From Symbiodinium natans (Eukaryota; Sar; Dinophyceae; Suessiales; Symbiodiniaceae), in the NCBI GenBank assembly GCA_905221605.1, contig CAJNDS010002119.1, forward strand, positions 434,001 through 498,000: a stretch of 64,000 bases of DNA, given 5' to 3'. Positions within the stretch are counted from its first letter, which is position 1. The number at the start of each line of letters is the position of its first letter. A model generated the notes under the pieces. The model was not told the origin of the DNA and ran no database searches. It saw only the letters and a program-made list of their open reading frames with translations. Shown piece by piece: positions 42,430 to 53,920 of the stretch. Made by a program: the position numbers and the translations under genes.

Positions 42430-44190
42430 AGTTGCTCTGCAAGTGTCTCCTTCAAGTAGGGCTTATGGCGGAGTGTGAGCTTCAAAGTTGCTTACTAAAA
42501 GAGACTTGCCGCGCCAGATTGTGAGACGTGCAAATGTGGAAGCTCTCAAACGAGGAGGTCGAAAAGAAGAACAGCAAGTAGCCGCAGCCAAGAGCTCAAA
42601 GTTTCGACCTCGATGGCCAAGGTCGGCCAAACACTTGCCCAAGTAGGCAAAGTCCTGCCCTCACCTTACAAGTTGCGTCGCTTCAAGACGTGTGAGGCCC
42701 AAGTGTAGCCGGCTCAAGGCGACTGTTGTCAAAAGCCATGGTATCCCAGAAGTTCAAGCCATTGGGAAAACCAAGGGAAAGTAAAGCGCCAATCTCAGCA
42801 GGATCCATCAACCCAAGCTCGGAAGTTTCAAGAGGAAGTCGAGATACTGCTGGTTCCAGCCTGACTGAAGTGCCTCATGAAGTGATTGAAAACCCAATGC
42901 AATGCTGCGAACCTGCCAGCTGCGTGTCGACATAATGTACAAGCTAAACCGCAAAAACAGCAACGTGCTTCGAGGACGGATGTTGAAGTCCAAAGCAAGT
43001 CGATGCCTCTTTTTGATAGTCGACCCACATACAAGTAGCTTGTAGCTCAGTATGTACCAGCTGGCTGTGCCAAGTTGCTGAAAAAGGCCCCAAAGCCCCA
43101 AGCTTCTTAACATCTTGCCTTCGACAGCCGCATAGCAAGGTTTACCATCCGCTGGCCCTGAAAGCTATTGCCATGCCTGAGGCAGAAAGGGTTCCCTTAG
43201 GCCTCACGGGCTCTCTTTCTGGATGCGCTGGGTTTGGGGTCTTAAGAAGTCCCGGGATTTGCTTGGGGGGCTTGTGAGGTGACCTCGTTCAGGCATTAGG
43301 CACCTCAGGGTCGAGACCGCAGTATGCCAGAATCTGCCCATAGCCCCTAAATTCCTGAACCCTAAACCCCACTGGATCCTCGCCGCGCGCTCATGAGTGT
43401 AGGGTATACTCGGGTTTGCTGAAGGATCACTCAGTATATACCAGGTAATCCTCTAGAAAGGGGAGTTACGGCCTGGGCAGCGCATTGTTGTTTTTACAGG
43501 CTAGTCCTGGTTAATTGCAACTGCAGCAGTTAACGTTGCTCTCGGCGTAGTACTGTTTTGCCTGCTAGCATGCGAAGTCTGAAAGCTCATGCAGCGACCC
43601 CATACTGGAGCCCTAAGGCCCTCAGGTATCAAGCTTCAAAGCGCTTGGCCAGATTCTTCAGATTCTTCAAACATCTGTTGGAGAGCAAGCCCACAAGCTG
43701 CCCTCGTGCACTTTACTTTTTGGGCGGTCCGGGGGCACTTTACTTTTTGGGCGGTCCGGGGTAGTCGCCCCATTCCTCTCAGCCCTCAGCTCCCAAAAGG
43801 CTCCTCAACCCTCGATGCTTTAAACCGAGCGCCCCCATGCCCCAACACATTTCACATTATTCAGGGCATTCAAAAAGAGGGAAATTGTTTGGGGGGGGGG
43901 GGGCAGATTTGAAGCCGAGCACAACATGGGCTGTTATTCTTAGACGACAATCCTAATTTAGGCTTTAGGGTGCAGATGTGGGCGGGGGGGAAGCCACCTT
44001 TTCGCCGGTTTCCGATCAAGATACCGTTTGACTGGCAGGTGCATGACTCCTTAAGATTTGGGCTTTGGATGGCTCCGGTGTTTGCTAGGTTTGTGACGAT
44101 TCTTGCCTAGGTACCATGAGGTACTGTCACTTAGGATCCTGATTGCCCCTGCTGGGCACGATCGGGCACCCAAAAAACCGAAACCCACCG
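42430..44190. other. no confident gene; small tandem duplication
   Basis: A 27-bp unit (GCACTTTACTTTTTGGGCGG...) is duplicated at 43708-43761; a G-tract lies at 43891-43902. Frames at 42726-42935 and 43558-43912 are weak. Confidence 0.4.
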
Positions 44191-44199
44191 AGACCGGAG

Positions 44200-44262
44200 G
44201 CCATGAGCAGGGCCGAGCTCTTTCTTTGCAAGGAGAGCTCCTTGACGAGGACCTGGGGGCAG
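44200..44262 (+). CDS. gene B exon: MSRAELFLCKESSLTRTWGQ
   Basis: Acceptor GACCGGAG; 21 codons beginning Ala-Met; donor GTCCCT in phase 0. The Met at 44203 could also be a translation start. Confidence 0.48.
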
Positions 44263-44294
44263 GTCCCTAGCTCACGGCGCAGTGCGGTGTTCAG

Positions 44295-44353
44295 AGCCAC
44301 CTGAAGTCACTCGGACGCTTGCGGCAGCCATTTGGGCGTGCTCAGCAATCCAC
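44295..44353 (+). CDS. gene B exon: SHLKSLGRLRQPFGRAQQS
   Basis: Acceptor GTGTTCAG only 32 bp after the previous exon, which is short for an intron; one of the two may be wrong. Donor GTCGTA in phase 2. Confidence 0.33.
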
Positions 44354-44464
44354 GTCGTAGTCACTTTGCGAGGGCGTGGGGCGGAGGTATTCTTTCGCGC
44401 CAGAGATGTCGGCCGACCTCGGCCCTTACACCCAACTGCTGCCCCAATTTCCCAAGGTTTCAAG

Positions 44465-44577
44465 TGTCTCCCCCAAGAGAACTCCTTGACGTGGCGGAGG
44501 ATGACCTGGGATCGCGAGCACCAGCGGATCATTTTCTCGGGCTTCTCTCGGCGGCAGAGGCCTTAACTCCCAATAAA
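44465..44577 (+). CDS. gene B exon: ELLDVAEDDLGSRAPADHFL
   Basis: Acceptor GGTTTCAAG; two-nt start; continues GLLSAAEALTPNK to donor GTTGCG in phase 0. Acidic helical segment. A second frame (MTWDREHQRIIFSGF) is open over the same DNA; I prefer this one because it joins the next exon in phase. Confidence 0.52.
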
Positions 44578-44589
44578 GTTGCGTGGTTC

Positions 44590-45950
44590 CACCATAAGGC
44601 TATAAGGCCTGAGCCGGCCTGGGCCGCCTTCCTTGTCAGAGTTCTGCTCTAGGTTCTATCCGGGTTTTGTGGCGTGGGGTTCCAGTGCCTGTGTGAGGTT
44701 TTCAGGGTGGATCTTAAGCGGAATGGGGAGGTTCAAGCCAGGGTATCTGGCATCGCGAGACCTGAACTGCAAGGTCTAGAGAAGGAGCGGGAAGGACATG
44801 GTTTTAGTAAGTCTCCACGTCGGCGATGGCCCGTGCCACTGAAAGATAACGTGAAGCTGGCCCGCGCGGCTGAAGGCCCTACATATCCCAAAACCTGTAT
44901 CCGTAAGCCTCGAAGCCCTAAACTCTGCAAGAACAACGCGGGAGTCCAGTAGTTTCCGGGTTCGCCAGAATCTTTCAAGTTCAGGAATTGTCTCCGCTTT
45001 TGAACCGGCAGAATTCCCAGTCCGAGTTTCCCCTAAACCCTATCTAATGCCCTGTGAATCGTCATTCGCAAGACCCTTAAAGTGTGTCAGGAAGCGGCTC
45101 TACGAGGGCATTGCCTCCCTGCTGGAAGCATACATTGCTCCTCGGAGCGATCTGATTGTCCTGGAGAGTCCCCACAAGATTCCCGCATAGTTTTTACCGT
45201 TTCCCCTCTTCCGGCCCCCCCCCCCTCCCTCCTGGCCCTCCTTAGCAGATGATGCGACTGCAGTAAACCCCAAAAAGTTGGAAACCTTTTAAGGACAAAT
45301 AGTGCTGGGATTCCCCATACTTTACTCTTAGGGATTGAGGCTATTGAGTTTCCAACTTTTTGGCTTCTACTATAAATATACACTGCGCCCAATCGGACCG
45401 GCGCTTGGCAATCCTTGCTGGCTCTGGATGTTGCGTCTACAGGGCTAGGTCTATCTATGCCCGGTAGATGGGAATATGTCCCTTTCTTGGGTTGAAGGGG
45501 GCCATAGTCAAGAGAATTTCCTAACCGGCAGAGACCCCCAGCGCCCGGCAGTTCACGCGACGAGCGAAGCCCATCTTCCACGCGTCCTTCCTGTGCCTCG
45601 CTGTGGACCAGGCCTCCCTTGGGCTGCAGTGCTTGACTGGGATGCCCAGTAGAAAGTAGTCCTCCTATCCCTTTCTTAAGGCCCTTCATGAAAGACCAAC
45701 AGCAAGGAGACCTTTCATTGCTTACTGGCCAACCGGAAACATTTAAAGGTCGTCGCTGTAGGAAGTTCATGGAATCTGGACTCTGGAGCAACTCAAGGGG
45801 CCTGGGGCGTGGAGTAGGCGAGGGCTACAGGGCTTGGGCAGGCAGGATTTCAGACAAGTCGGGTTTAATTGGGGAAGTTGGGGGGTGGGGTGGGGCGGGG
45901 GGAGTGAAATGCCCCACAGCAGCAGGTTAATCTTCTTCTTGCCTTCCGTT
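44590..45950. other. intron-like, no confident exon
   Basis: C-tract at 45218-45227. The 234-codon minus-strand frame at 45087-45791 lacks coding texture. Confidence 0.38.
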
Positions 45951-45962
45951 TGTGTTTTGCAG

Positions 45963-46021
45963 GCCATTGAGAACTGCAAGGATGGGCGCGCCAAGCAGCT
46001 GCAGGACCCCGAGCTGCCAGG
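45963..46021 (+). CDS. gene B exon: AIENCKDGRAKQLQDPELPG
   Basis: Strong acceptor TTTGTGTTTTGCAG, phase 0 start, donor GTGGGG in phase 2. GC-rich third positions. One of the clearest exons. Confidence 0.65.
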
Positions 46022-46343
46022 GTGGGGACAGAACAAAAAAAGGTGGCTGAGGTAGCAAATCGAGGCAAGAGATGTGCAGTAGTGCGACTCTGGAACGGCA
46101 GGAGGCCCTTCAACCCAACAGTCAACTCCTAAACCCCAAAAGCTGAAGTTTTGAGGCTTCGAGCCAGAAGATATGTAGTTTGCGGAACATCGGGGCTTTT
46201 ACGGGTGTTTTTGCGGCTTATTTTGAGGTTTAGGGTCCAACAAGCAGAACCCGGCAGGATACCCACGCCAGAATGTTGCGGCAGCAGAAGAGGCCAGCTA
46301 AGGGGCGTTTAGGGTTTAGGGTTTAGGGCCTCCTAGAAAAGAG

Positions 46344-46513
46344 GTCTCCTTGCACGGCAGCCGTGCCCACGAGATGTTCTGCTACGGCTCGAGTCGTTGT
46401 GGACCCTTTCTCCTGCTCCCACAGACTTCCGGGGCAGAGTCCCATAGTTGGATGTTTCAGCCCCAGGCGACTTTCTGAGTGTTGGATTTTGATCTTCCTC
46501 GGCAGTTCTGTCG
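46344..46513 (+). CDS. weak exon candidate
   Basis: Acceptor AAAAGAG. One frame reads SATARVVVDPFSCSHRL and LSECWILIFLGSS up to a GTGTGT donor; another reads VSLHGSRAHEMFCYGSSRCG. Skipping it keeps the neighbours in phase. Confidence 0.25.
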
Positions 46514-46905
46514 GTGTGTAAGGCTGCACGAAGCAGCCGGTGTTGTTCTGGCAAGCTCTCCTTGCTCTTGTAAATGTGTGTGTGTGTGTGACCATACCGT
46601 GCACAACTTGGATCTTTAGAACCTGTGTTCAGGGTTTTAAGCTTTAAGCTTGATGGTGTTTAGGGCCTGCTTAGGGCTCTGGGTTCAAAGTTTACATATC
46701 CATTGAAGAGGGCCGGTGCACTGGAAAGTTCCCACGCAACCCGACACAGCTGCCATCCTTGTGCCTGGAAACCCCAAATTCAAACCATTAGCGAGCACGG
46801 CGCAAGTACCCTCTTCCTTGTCCCATGAGCCTAATGAGCCTAAGCAGCCTAAGCAGCTCGCTCAACCCATTCCTCCAAGACCCAAAACTGAGGGGTGTCT
46901 TCCAG

Positions 46906-46994
46906 GGGTGGCTGCACCGGTCTCATGCACTTCTGGTGCCCCATGATGTCCACCACCGTGCCGGAAGCCGCAGAAGGCGCGCCGAAAAAGGGGG
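46906..46994 (+). CDS. gene B exon: GCTGLMHFWCPMMSTTVPEA
   Basis: Acceptor GGTGTCTTCCAG; one-nt start; continues AEGAPKKG to donor GTGCGG in phase 1. Two other frames are open but less natural. Confidence 0.5.
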
Positions 46995-47155
46995 GTGCGG
47001 TGGGCTTTGCATGCTCCTGGTTGGAAGTTGCAGGGCTTGTGGAGCTTTGAGCTGGCCCTTTCAGAGGGTCTTTCTTCGGCCGACACCCTGCTGCAACCAA
47101 AAGTTGAGGCCAACCCTTTCCAAGTCCAAGGCTGCCAACATGTTTAGGGGTTAGG

Positions 47156-47182
47156 CTTCCCCCCCCCCCCCCCCCCCCCCCC
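47156..47182. repeat. 27-bp C homopolymer
   Basis: Uninterrupted C tract immediately upstream of the 47.2-kb exon. Confidence 0.95.
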
Positions 47183-47211
47183 TTCCTCGGCCCGCAGCGG
47201 CTGTAGCTAAG

Positions 47212-47316
47212 CTCCAAAAATGCTTGCTTTGGGAGGCATTGCCCTGGCGAAGCAGAAGAGAGCAGACCGTCGATCTTTGATGGCTGCGCATCCTGGCGCC
47301 ATGAGCAACGTCTGGG
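47212..47316 (+). CDS. gene B exon: MLALGGIALAKQKRADRRSL
   Basis: Acceptor GTAGCTAAG; two-nt start; continues MAAHPGAMSNVW to GTCGAA, or ends 7 nt earlier at GTCTGG. Basic. Confidence 0.5.
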
Positions 47317-47374
47317 GTCGAACGTTTGGGGTTTATACCAATTCTGCCACTACCCCAAACCACCACTACTTGCT

Positions 47375-47462
47375 GCGGCTGCTGCTCCTGCTCCTGCTCC
47401 TCCTCCTACTACTCCTCCTCCTCGCCTCCTCCTCGCCTCCTCCTCCTCCTCCTCCTCGTACT
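47375..47462. repeat. (CTC/CTG)n trinucleotide tract
   Basis: CTGCTCCTGCTCCTCCTC-type repeat; Leu-, Ser- and Glu-repeat frames here are artefacts. Confidence 0.93.
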
Positions 47463-47813
47463 CGTCGCAGCTTGTCTGGCACGTGCAGCCTTGCCGAGGC
47501 TTCCCAGGGTGAGCACGCCGCAGGCTCGGGGTTCGACTCAAAGGCTTCTTGTGGGTTCAGGGCGAAGAGACGTCGACTTTGGTGAGGCTTGCAGGGCACG
47601 TGCGCTTTCAGCCTTCAGGGCTCTTAAGCTGGCTGGCAAGGCTCCTCTGTTCGGGGTCTGTCTTCACGACGTTGTTGATGTTCGCTGTAGATCTGGGGGC
47701 TTAGAAAGGCCAGGCTCGTTGTCAAATGCTCATTGAGAGTGGGCCCTGCTTGAGAGGTCTTCGGGTGTGGCTGAGCATCTTCTCTATGGCAAGGCCCCCA
47801 CAACAGATCCGAG

Positions 47814-47884
47814 CCGCTCTCCCCACCAGCCAGGCCACCATCGACGAGATGCTGAAAGTCTTCGAGCGGCAGCCTGGAGCTCAG
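47814..47884 (+). CDS. gene B exon: SQATIDEMLKVFERQPGAQ
   Basis: The frame is open from 47794 (RPPQQIRAALPT); several AGs are possible and the one at 47813 fits the phase. Amphipathic helix; donor GTTCTC in phase 0. Confidence 0.6.
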
Positions 47885-48038
47885 GTTCTCGTAGGTTCTC
47901 GGAAGAAGCCTCGGCATGTTTCGACCCTGGATGTGAAGAGCCACCTGTCCACCTGTCCGGGCCTTTCAAGGGTTTGAGGTTTCATGTCAAAGGTTACCCC
48001 ATGGTTCTTCCCCTGGCACAGACTCCTCGGTCCTAGAG

Positions 48039-48170
48039 ACGAAACTCTTCTGGGCTCCGGCTGCCAAGTTTTATGGCATCTTCGGATGCCCTTCAAACCT
48101 TCATCCCACATCGTGGGCGAAGGAATGTCAGGCTGTGTTTGAATTCAGCAGCACCAAGCATCTGAGCCGA
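48039..48170 (+). CDS. gene B exon: 44 codons, aromatic-rich
   Basis: Acceptor GTCCTAGAG; exactly 44 codons to a GTACGT donor. TKLFWAPAAKFYGIFGCPSN then LHPTSWAKECQAVFEF and SSTKHLSR. Very protein-like, unknown family. Confidence 0.66.
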
Positions 48171-48436
48171 GTACGTTGCCAGAATAGACAGGGAATTCGG
48201 GGAGGGGGCACGCAGCTGAGCACGGCGCTGAGCACGGCGAAGCATACACAGCACACCCACACACCCAGAGGTTTGGACTGGAGGCCGTGGGAGTTCATCC
48301 ACAAACTCCCAGAGCTCACCGTTTTGTTTGGATAGGTTTCGGGGACCCCCCCCCCTCCCACCCCCAAACAGCTGTGCCCAGCTGCTAAACGCCCCCATTC
48401 CCTGATCCACTGAAATCCCGGGCCACAGAGCCACAG

Positions 48437-48490
48437 AGGCATGTCAAGATCATGAAGGGCAAAGAGACCTTCTTCCAACCCTGGGCTGGG
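48437..48490 (+). CDS. gene B exon: RHVKIMKGKETFFQPWAG
   Basis: Acceptor GCCACAG; 18 codons in phase 0; donor GTCTCA. The frame stays open downstream for 20 more codons. Confidence 0.55.
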
Positions 48491-48663
48491 GTCTCAATCG
48501 ACGCGTCGTTTGGGGTTTTGTGGTATTGGGATGTATTTGGGGTGATCTAGGGTTGGGGTGCTGAAGGGTCTTTCGGATTTGAAAGCTTGCTTGCTTGGGA
48601 TTTTGATGTTCGGACGTTCTGGGCCAGGAATCCAAGGATACAACGTGCCGTAGGAGTGTTGAT

Positions 48664-48711
48664 GTCGACCAACCCCCCCACCCCCCCGCCCCCCCCCCCC
48701 CACTCCCACCC
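48664..48711. repeat. C-rich tract serving as a polypyrimidine stretch
   Basis: Long runs of C before the GGGCAG acceptor at 48720. Confidence 0.85.
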
Positions 48712-48720
48712 TCTGGGCAG

Positions 48721-48819
48721 CCCAGGACACACCCATTGAGCTCAAGTATGGCCCGGGTCATCTTGAGGCAGCTCGAAGCCTTGATTCTCAGAATCGGAAG
48801 TTTGCGTTTGGCTACGAGG
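48721..48819 (+). CDS. gene B exon: YGPGHLEAARSLDSQNRKFA
   Basis: Acceptor CTCTGGGCAG behind a C-rich tract; two-nt start; QDTPIELK then YGPGHLEAARSLDSQNRKFA, FGYE; donor GTCACC in phase 1. The preceding exon ends in phase 0, so a small exon may be missing. Confidence 0.6.
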
Positions 48820-49159
48820 GTCACCGGGCGAGGGGTCGCGTGTCACGAAGGTAGAGGGGTAGATGCTGGAGCGAGGTCGGGATGTTGAAAGCAGGGGCTG
48901 CGCTGATACGAGATACCGCTTATGGTTCCGGGATCGAGGGTTGTGAGATGAGGCTTCTGGCTGTTGAGAGGTCGGAAAGGGGAGAAGTGGCCACAAGTTC
49001 TCCGAATCACGGCCTTTTGGGGGAACCCGAGAATTCAGAATAAGGCTCTGCTCAGGCATGCTGGGGCCGGCTAAGGTCAACCCCACCCCCCTCCCGCCGC
49101 CCACCCCAAAAACTTGAATGCGCCCGCACCCCCAACAACCCCTGCAGCGCTGGGTGCAG

Positions 49160-49201
49160 GATGGGACGCCGATGTCAAGACGCGCAAGCACGTTCCTCGA
49201 A
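49160..49201 (+). CDS. gene B exon: WDADVKTRKH
   Basis: Acceptor TGGGTGCAG (or the AG at 49147, adding LGAG); two-nt start restores Gly from the upstream phase-1 end; donor GTTCCT in phase 0. Confidence 0.52.
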
Positions 49202-49209
49202 GCCTGTGT

Positions 49210-50610
49210 TTAAAGAGAGATCAAGTCAGCATGCTCCCCACCGGCTGACCAAGTGCCTTTTAGGGTCGTTGGTCTCAACATTGAGGCTCAGAATGAAATC
49301 AGGGGTACCTCGGTTCCATGTTTCCTGGTGTATAAGGTCGAATTGTTTTCCAGAGCCGTGGGTCTTGCAAAGGTGTCCATAGACTTCTGAGTGCTGACAA
49401 GACATCTGAACCCAGAATGGTCGCGCGGAATCCGAGGTTGCAGGTGTTGAACACCTATGGGCCCCTTGGTTCAGCTTGGGTGAGGTCATTCGGACTTTGA
49501 TTCGCAGCAATTGGGTGTGTGCAAGTCTTTGAGGGGCTCGGAGCTGGTGTCTCGATCGAGCCGTGAAGAACAAAAACTTCAAGCGAACGTGTTGTGGAGG
49601 AGGAACCTTTGTTTTCCGAAGCTTCCGAAGCCTGCAGTTGATCTCCAACGCATTTCCCCCTTCACACCCTCAACCCTTTGCTCCCTGTAAGCCCTGATGC
49701 CCTAAGCCTCAGGGCGCACTTTGGGGGAAACACTGCCCTTTTCCAGCCGAAGTTCGAACAGGCTGCGTTGAGGGAGTGGGGGCTGGAAATTTGTGGCGAC
49801 TTCGGGGGGGTTCTGGCTTTGGACATGTTTGGGAGATAAGTTTAGGAAGTTTAGGGCAGGCTTGGGGCTTCGAAAGTATCACTTGTCAACCACTTGATAA
49901 TGTAGTCCAGTGTTTGAGGCTGGACTATGATAGCTCGTGTGGAATATGAGGGGTTGCGGGCCGTCTGGGCCGAATGTAGTGTGGTTGGATGAAAGGCAAT
50001 GCTACAGCCTGAGTTAGAGCTTGCCTTCTGCAAGGTCGTAGAGCCTTTCCCTGGCCTGGGCTGCAGAGTGTGAGAGCTTCAGTGGGCGCATGGCTCGGTA
50101 AAGGCCCCCTTCCACGTAGTTACATCCGGATGTCTAGGCGAGGGCCGAAGCGCCCATGTCCCCTCAGCCGTCGCGAGACCTGAGAGCCGGCTGCAACAGA
50201 GTCTGGCCTCTTGGGCCTCGGCGCTAGGGCCCTTTGCCTGACTTCCCTGAACCTTTATAAGCCCCTTCGCCCCCCAAGCCCTCTCAAGGGCACTCCAACC
50301 CCCCCCAGAGGTCGGCACACGCAGCAGCCCTGAGACGCTGAGCGGAAATGGTCCCCTTGTGGTTCCTGTATCTTTATCAATCTTGTTCATCTTGTCCCCT
50401 TTGTCCCCTTATGGTTCCTACATACTGGGAGTATATAAACTACCGTAAACTACCCCAAAATTCCGACTCCAATCAAAAGAAGGCCCTGATATGCAGTGTC
50501 AGGGTTTGCGGGCCAGAGGGGGCACACATTTGCAGCGTGTAATGTCCTGACGCCCAAACCTTGGCTTGATAGCTGTGACCTGTTTGTGGTGTGTCTTCAG
50601 GGATCCTGGG
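49210..50610. other. intron-like, no confident exon
   Basis: Unremarkable. Minus-strand frame 49226-49648 and plus-strand 50348-50542 are weak. Confidence 0.38.
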
Positions 50611-50619
50611 TCTGAGCCT

Positions 50620-51439
50620 GCGCATCTTCGGGTAGCTAGGCTAAGCACTACAAAATTCTGGCGTAGCTAGGCCCAAAAACAACTTGGGTTCAGCTAAACG
50701 TGAATGAGTTTTTTTCGGTGTGGCAAGACCGCATTGGGCGAAGGCTTGTCGTGTCCGGTGTTAACGAGACCCGAACCGTTTCCGGTGTGGCTAAACCCGA
50801 AAAATTTCGATCAAACCAACCCCGATTTTTTCAGGTTTGGCTAAACCGCTTGGGTCAAGCATTAAAATCAAAGGTGGAGCTCAACTCCCAATTCGGGTGG
50901 AACTAGTCTCAAAACATTCGCGTTTAAGGGGTGTAGCTACAACTCCAAAGAAATCGGGTTTAGCTAACCTTTAAAGAGCAAAATCCTGGATTGAGCCAAA
51001 CTCTAAAGTTTCGGTATGGGCTAAAACCCTGGAATTTCCGGGTTTAGCCAAACCCAATAAACGGCGAAGCTCAACCTTAAAATTTGCGGGTTTGGCACCA
51101 GCGCGAACTTGCAGGCTGAGCTGAGCTAAGCCTTCAAGTGTTTGGGCTGAGCTACACCGAAAATGATCAAGTGTAGCGGAACCTTAAACTTTGCGAGTTT
51201 AGCTAGCCCCTGTGTTTTTTTGAGCGTCGCTAAACCCTAAAAAACTGAGTTGAGCTCAACTTTCAGGTTTTAAGGTTTAGCCTAATTTGAATGTTTTTGG
51301 GGTTTAGCCCAACCTGAAAAACATAAGAGGGGTTAGCTAAATCGAAAATTTTCGGGTTCAGCGACACTTGAACTTTTGGTCTACTCGCACCGGTTGGTAT
51401 GGGGGCCACGGGTCCCGGGTTGCCGCAGTTGTTCGGCTT

Positions 51440-51481
<42 letters not shown>

Positions 51482-52850
51482 TAAGAACGTCATACATGTT
51501 GCGTCCATGCACAAAACACTGGTATTTTTGCCGCATTTTCGCTTCTTTGCGCAACACACTGCGCAAGGATGTGGAGCAAGACACGTTGCCACAAGCGTCC
51601 ATGCTTTTCGCGACGATGCCCAGAACACCGGTAGTTACATTGATTTTGCCTCTTTGTGCAACATACTGCACAAGGATGTGGAACAAGCAAAGCTGTCACA
51701 AGTGTCCATGCCCTTGGTGTCCATGCCCAAAACGCTGGTATTTGCAGCGTTGTCGCCTTTTTTTTCAACATACTGCGCAAGGATGCGGAGCAGGACACAT
51801 TGTCACAAGCGTCCATGCCAATTTCGACGATGCTTAAAACACTGGTATTTACCTCGTTTTCGCCTCGTTGTGCAACATACTCCGTGCGGATGTGGAACAA
51901 GAAAAGCTGTCACAAGCGTCCATGCCGCTGGCGACATTTTAGATAGGGTTCAGCTACAAGACAATTTGAGGGTTTGGCTAAGCCCGGGGATTCTGCAGAG
52001 CGTAGATCAACCCGAAAAACGTAGGGTTCAGTTCAACCCTAAGATTTTAGAGTTCAAGTTGAGAGTTGTCGGGTTGGGCTAAGCCCGAAATATTCGGGTT
52101 TAGCTAAACCCGAAAACTGCTGCGCGTTGGAAAGTTTCGGGTTCAACTAAACCCACCAAATGTCGGCTTGGTCCATACTTAGCCCTACATTTTTCGGCTT
52201 GAACTAGGCCCTGGAATTTCGAGCTTAGAAAAACCCAAAACCCTTCGGGTGTTGCTCAACCCCAAAATTTTCGGGCTTTGCTAAAGCCGAAATTTTTCAG
52301 GCAGCGCGAAGCAAAGCCTACCAGAATGGCGAAGCGGGCGTAGTTAAACCTCACAAGTTCCGGACTTAGCTAACTCCTTTCACTTGTGCTTTCCTAAACC
52401 CCGTGATTTTCGGTTTGCATAAAACCCTAAAATCCTAGAGTTGAACTAAGCTCAAAGCATTTTCGGGCTTCAACCCTCACATCTGAGTATTGCTTTGAAC
52501 TCGAAAATTCTTCGGTTGAGCTAAGCTCTACAATTGTCGGGTTTGGCTAAAGCCGAAAATGGCCAAACCCGAAAACATTCAATCGTAGCTAAACCCTGAA
52601 TTTGTCGGGTTTGGCTAAACCCCAAAGTTTCACCTGTAGCTAGAATCGAAAATTCTCGAGTTGATCTAAGCCTGCGAATTTCGGGTTCAGCTAAACACTA
52701 GCTAAGCCCAAAAAACCATATGGGTCTAGCCAAACCCTACCGATTTTTTGTTACGGGAGCAAAACCTAAAATTTCTCGGCGTGAGCTAGACCTTAAAGTT
52801 TCCGGTTTAACTAAACCGATGATTTCGGGTGTTGCGAAACCACATGTGAA
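50620..52850. repeat. degenerate 27-30-bp array with GGGTTTAGCTAAACCC core
   Basis: Dozens of units of the form TCGGGTTTAGCTAAACCC followed by AAAATTT, many partly decayed. The core is a 16-bp palindrome made of two telomere-like heptamers head to head. Interrupted at about 51376-51945 by an unrelated insertion. Confidence 0.85.
51376..51945. repeat. insertion of G-tract plus about 115-bp tandem repeats
   Basis: A 39-bp G homopolymer (51442-51480) followed by four diverged copies of a unit with AAAACACTGGTATTT, TTTTCGCCTCTTTG-like, TGCAACATACTGC and GTCACAAGCGTCCATGC. The same unit family lies in the 28.2-29.5 kb elements, again just downstream of a G-tract. Frames through it are not genes. 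Confidence 0.8.
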
Positions 52851-52859
52851 AACTGGTCG

Positions 52860-53905
52860 TTTTCCCGTCTGATCCTTGGCTCCGAAAAAAGGGCCCCTGC
52901 GGCGAGTCGGTGCAAGTCAAATAAATCAACATGCTGACTTAAACTGTCCACAAGTCGTGGTGTTTTGCTTAGCAGGCTTCGAACGTGCTGGTCTACGAGC
53001 ATTATTTCACACCCGTGATTCTTCTGTCGTAGAAGCCTGGCCAAAAAGGTCCAAGCGAAGAGTGGATTCAATCCATCCCTTCGAGCCCGTCCACAGGGTC
53101 TCCACTCTTCCTTCTTTGAAGCGGTTTATTTCGCCCTTTTCTTGATCACGGACTCAATAGGCTGTTCGACATGAAGACAGTATATAAGTGATCAAACTTT
53201 CAACTAACTTGGTGCTTTCCATGACCTTCGTCAAACTTCGTCCATTGGCTCTTTCGGTCGGTCCTGATAATAAGCATCACCGTTTTGCTCTCCGTCGACT
53301 CCATAGGGATTCTCTCATCGATGCGATCGTTCCAAGGGCATTCAATCTTGCTCCTTGGCTTCGGTAAAGTTCAAGTCTTCACCTTCGACTTTCATCACCT
53401 CACTCTCGTTAGCGTGGTCGGTAAGGGGGAAGACGCACAGGCAACCCTACTGAGCCGTGCCGCAGGGGAGCCGCATATGGTTAAGGCCAACCCGGGCTGG
53501 CGAAAGCCTGTGAGGCAAGGCGATTTCGGCGGTTGGGGGTCCCAGGCCCGTCGCCCTAGGACCCAGAACCCGGGTCCCAGTTGCCGGGATGGTTGCGGGG
53601 GTTGGCAGGGGCAGGGTGGAGAGACAAGACACGGGTACTTGTACGGAAGTCGGAGGACTCATGTGAGAGGCCGACTCCTGATGTCGGTCCCTGCTTACTT
53701 GTTTGACAAGATGTTGTAATTTAATGCTGAATATAGGGTGTATATATATACGGAACATAGAAATGGATATGGAGATATAAGTATGAATGTACAGGTGTGT
53801 GTGTGTGTGTAGATAACTAGCGGTTTTTACATCAGCACGAATTTGAGTCTGAATACGCATACAGAAAAGTTCGTGTATATACATGCATTAAATCATGGTA
53901 TGAGG
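52860..53905. other. no confident exon
   Basis: A 144-codon frame at 53285-53719 and shorter ones exist but lack splice context. A TA/TG microsatellite occupies 53740-53810. Confidence 0.35.
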
Positions 53906-53920
53906 GTATTTATACATGAG

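Noticed and set aside
45087..45791. 234-codon minus-strand ORF
   Set aside because: Crosses a C-tract and has no domain or codon bias; likely a chance frame.
51376..52082. 227-codon Gly-rich then Cys/His-containing ORF
   Set aside because: Starts in a 39-bp G homopolymer and follows the diverged 115-bp repeats.
53285..53719. 144-codon plus-strand ORF
   Set aside because: Gly/Arg-rich second half reads through TTTAGG-type decay; no splice context.
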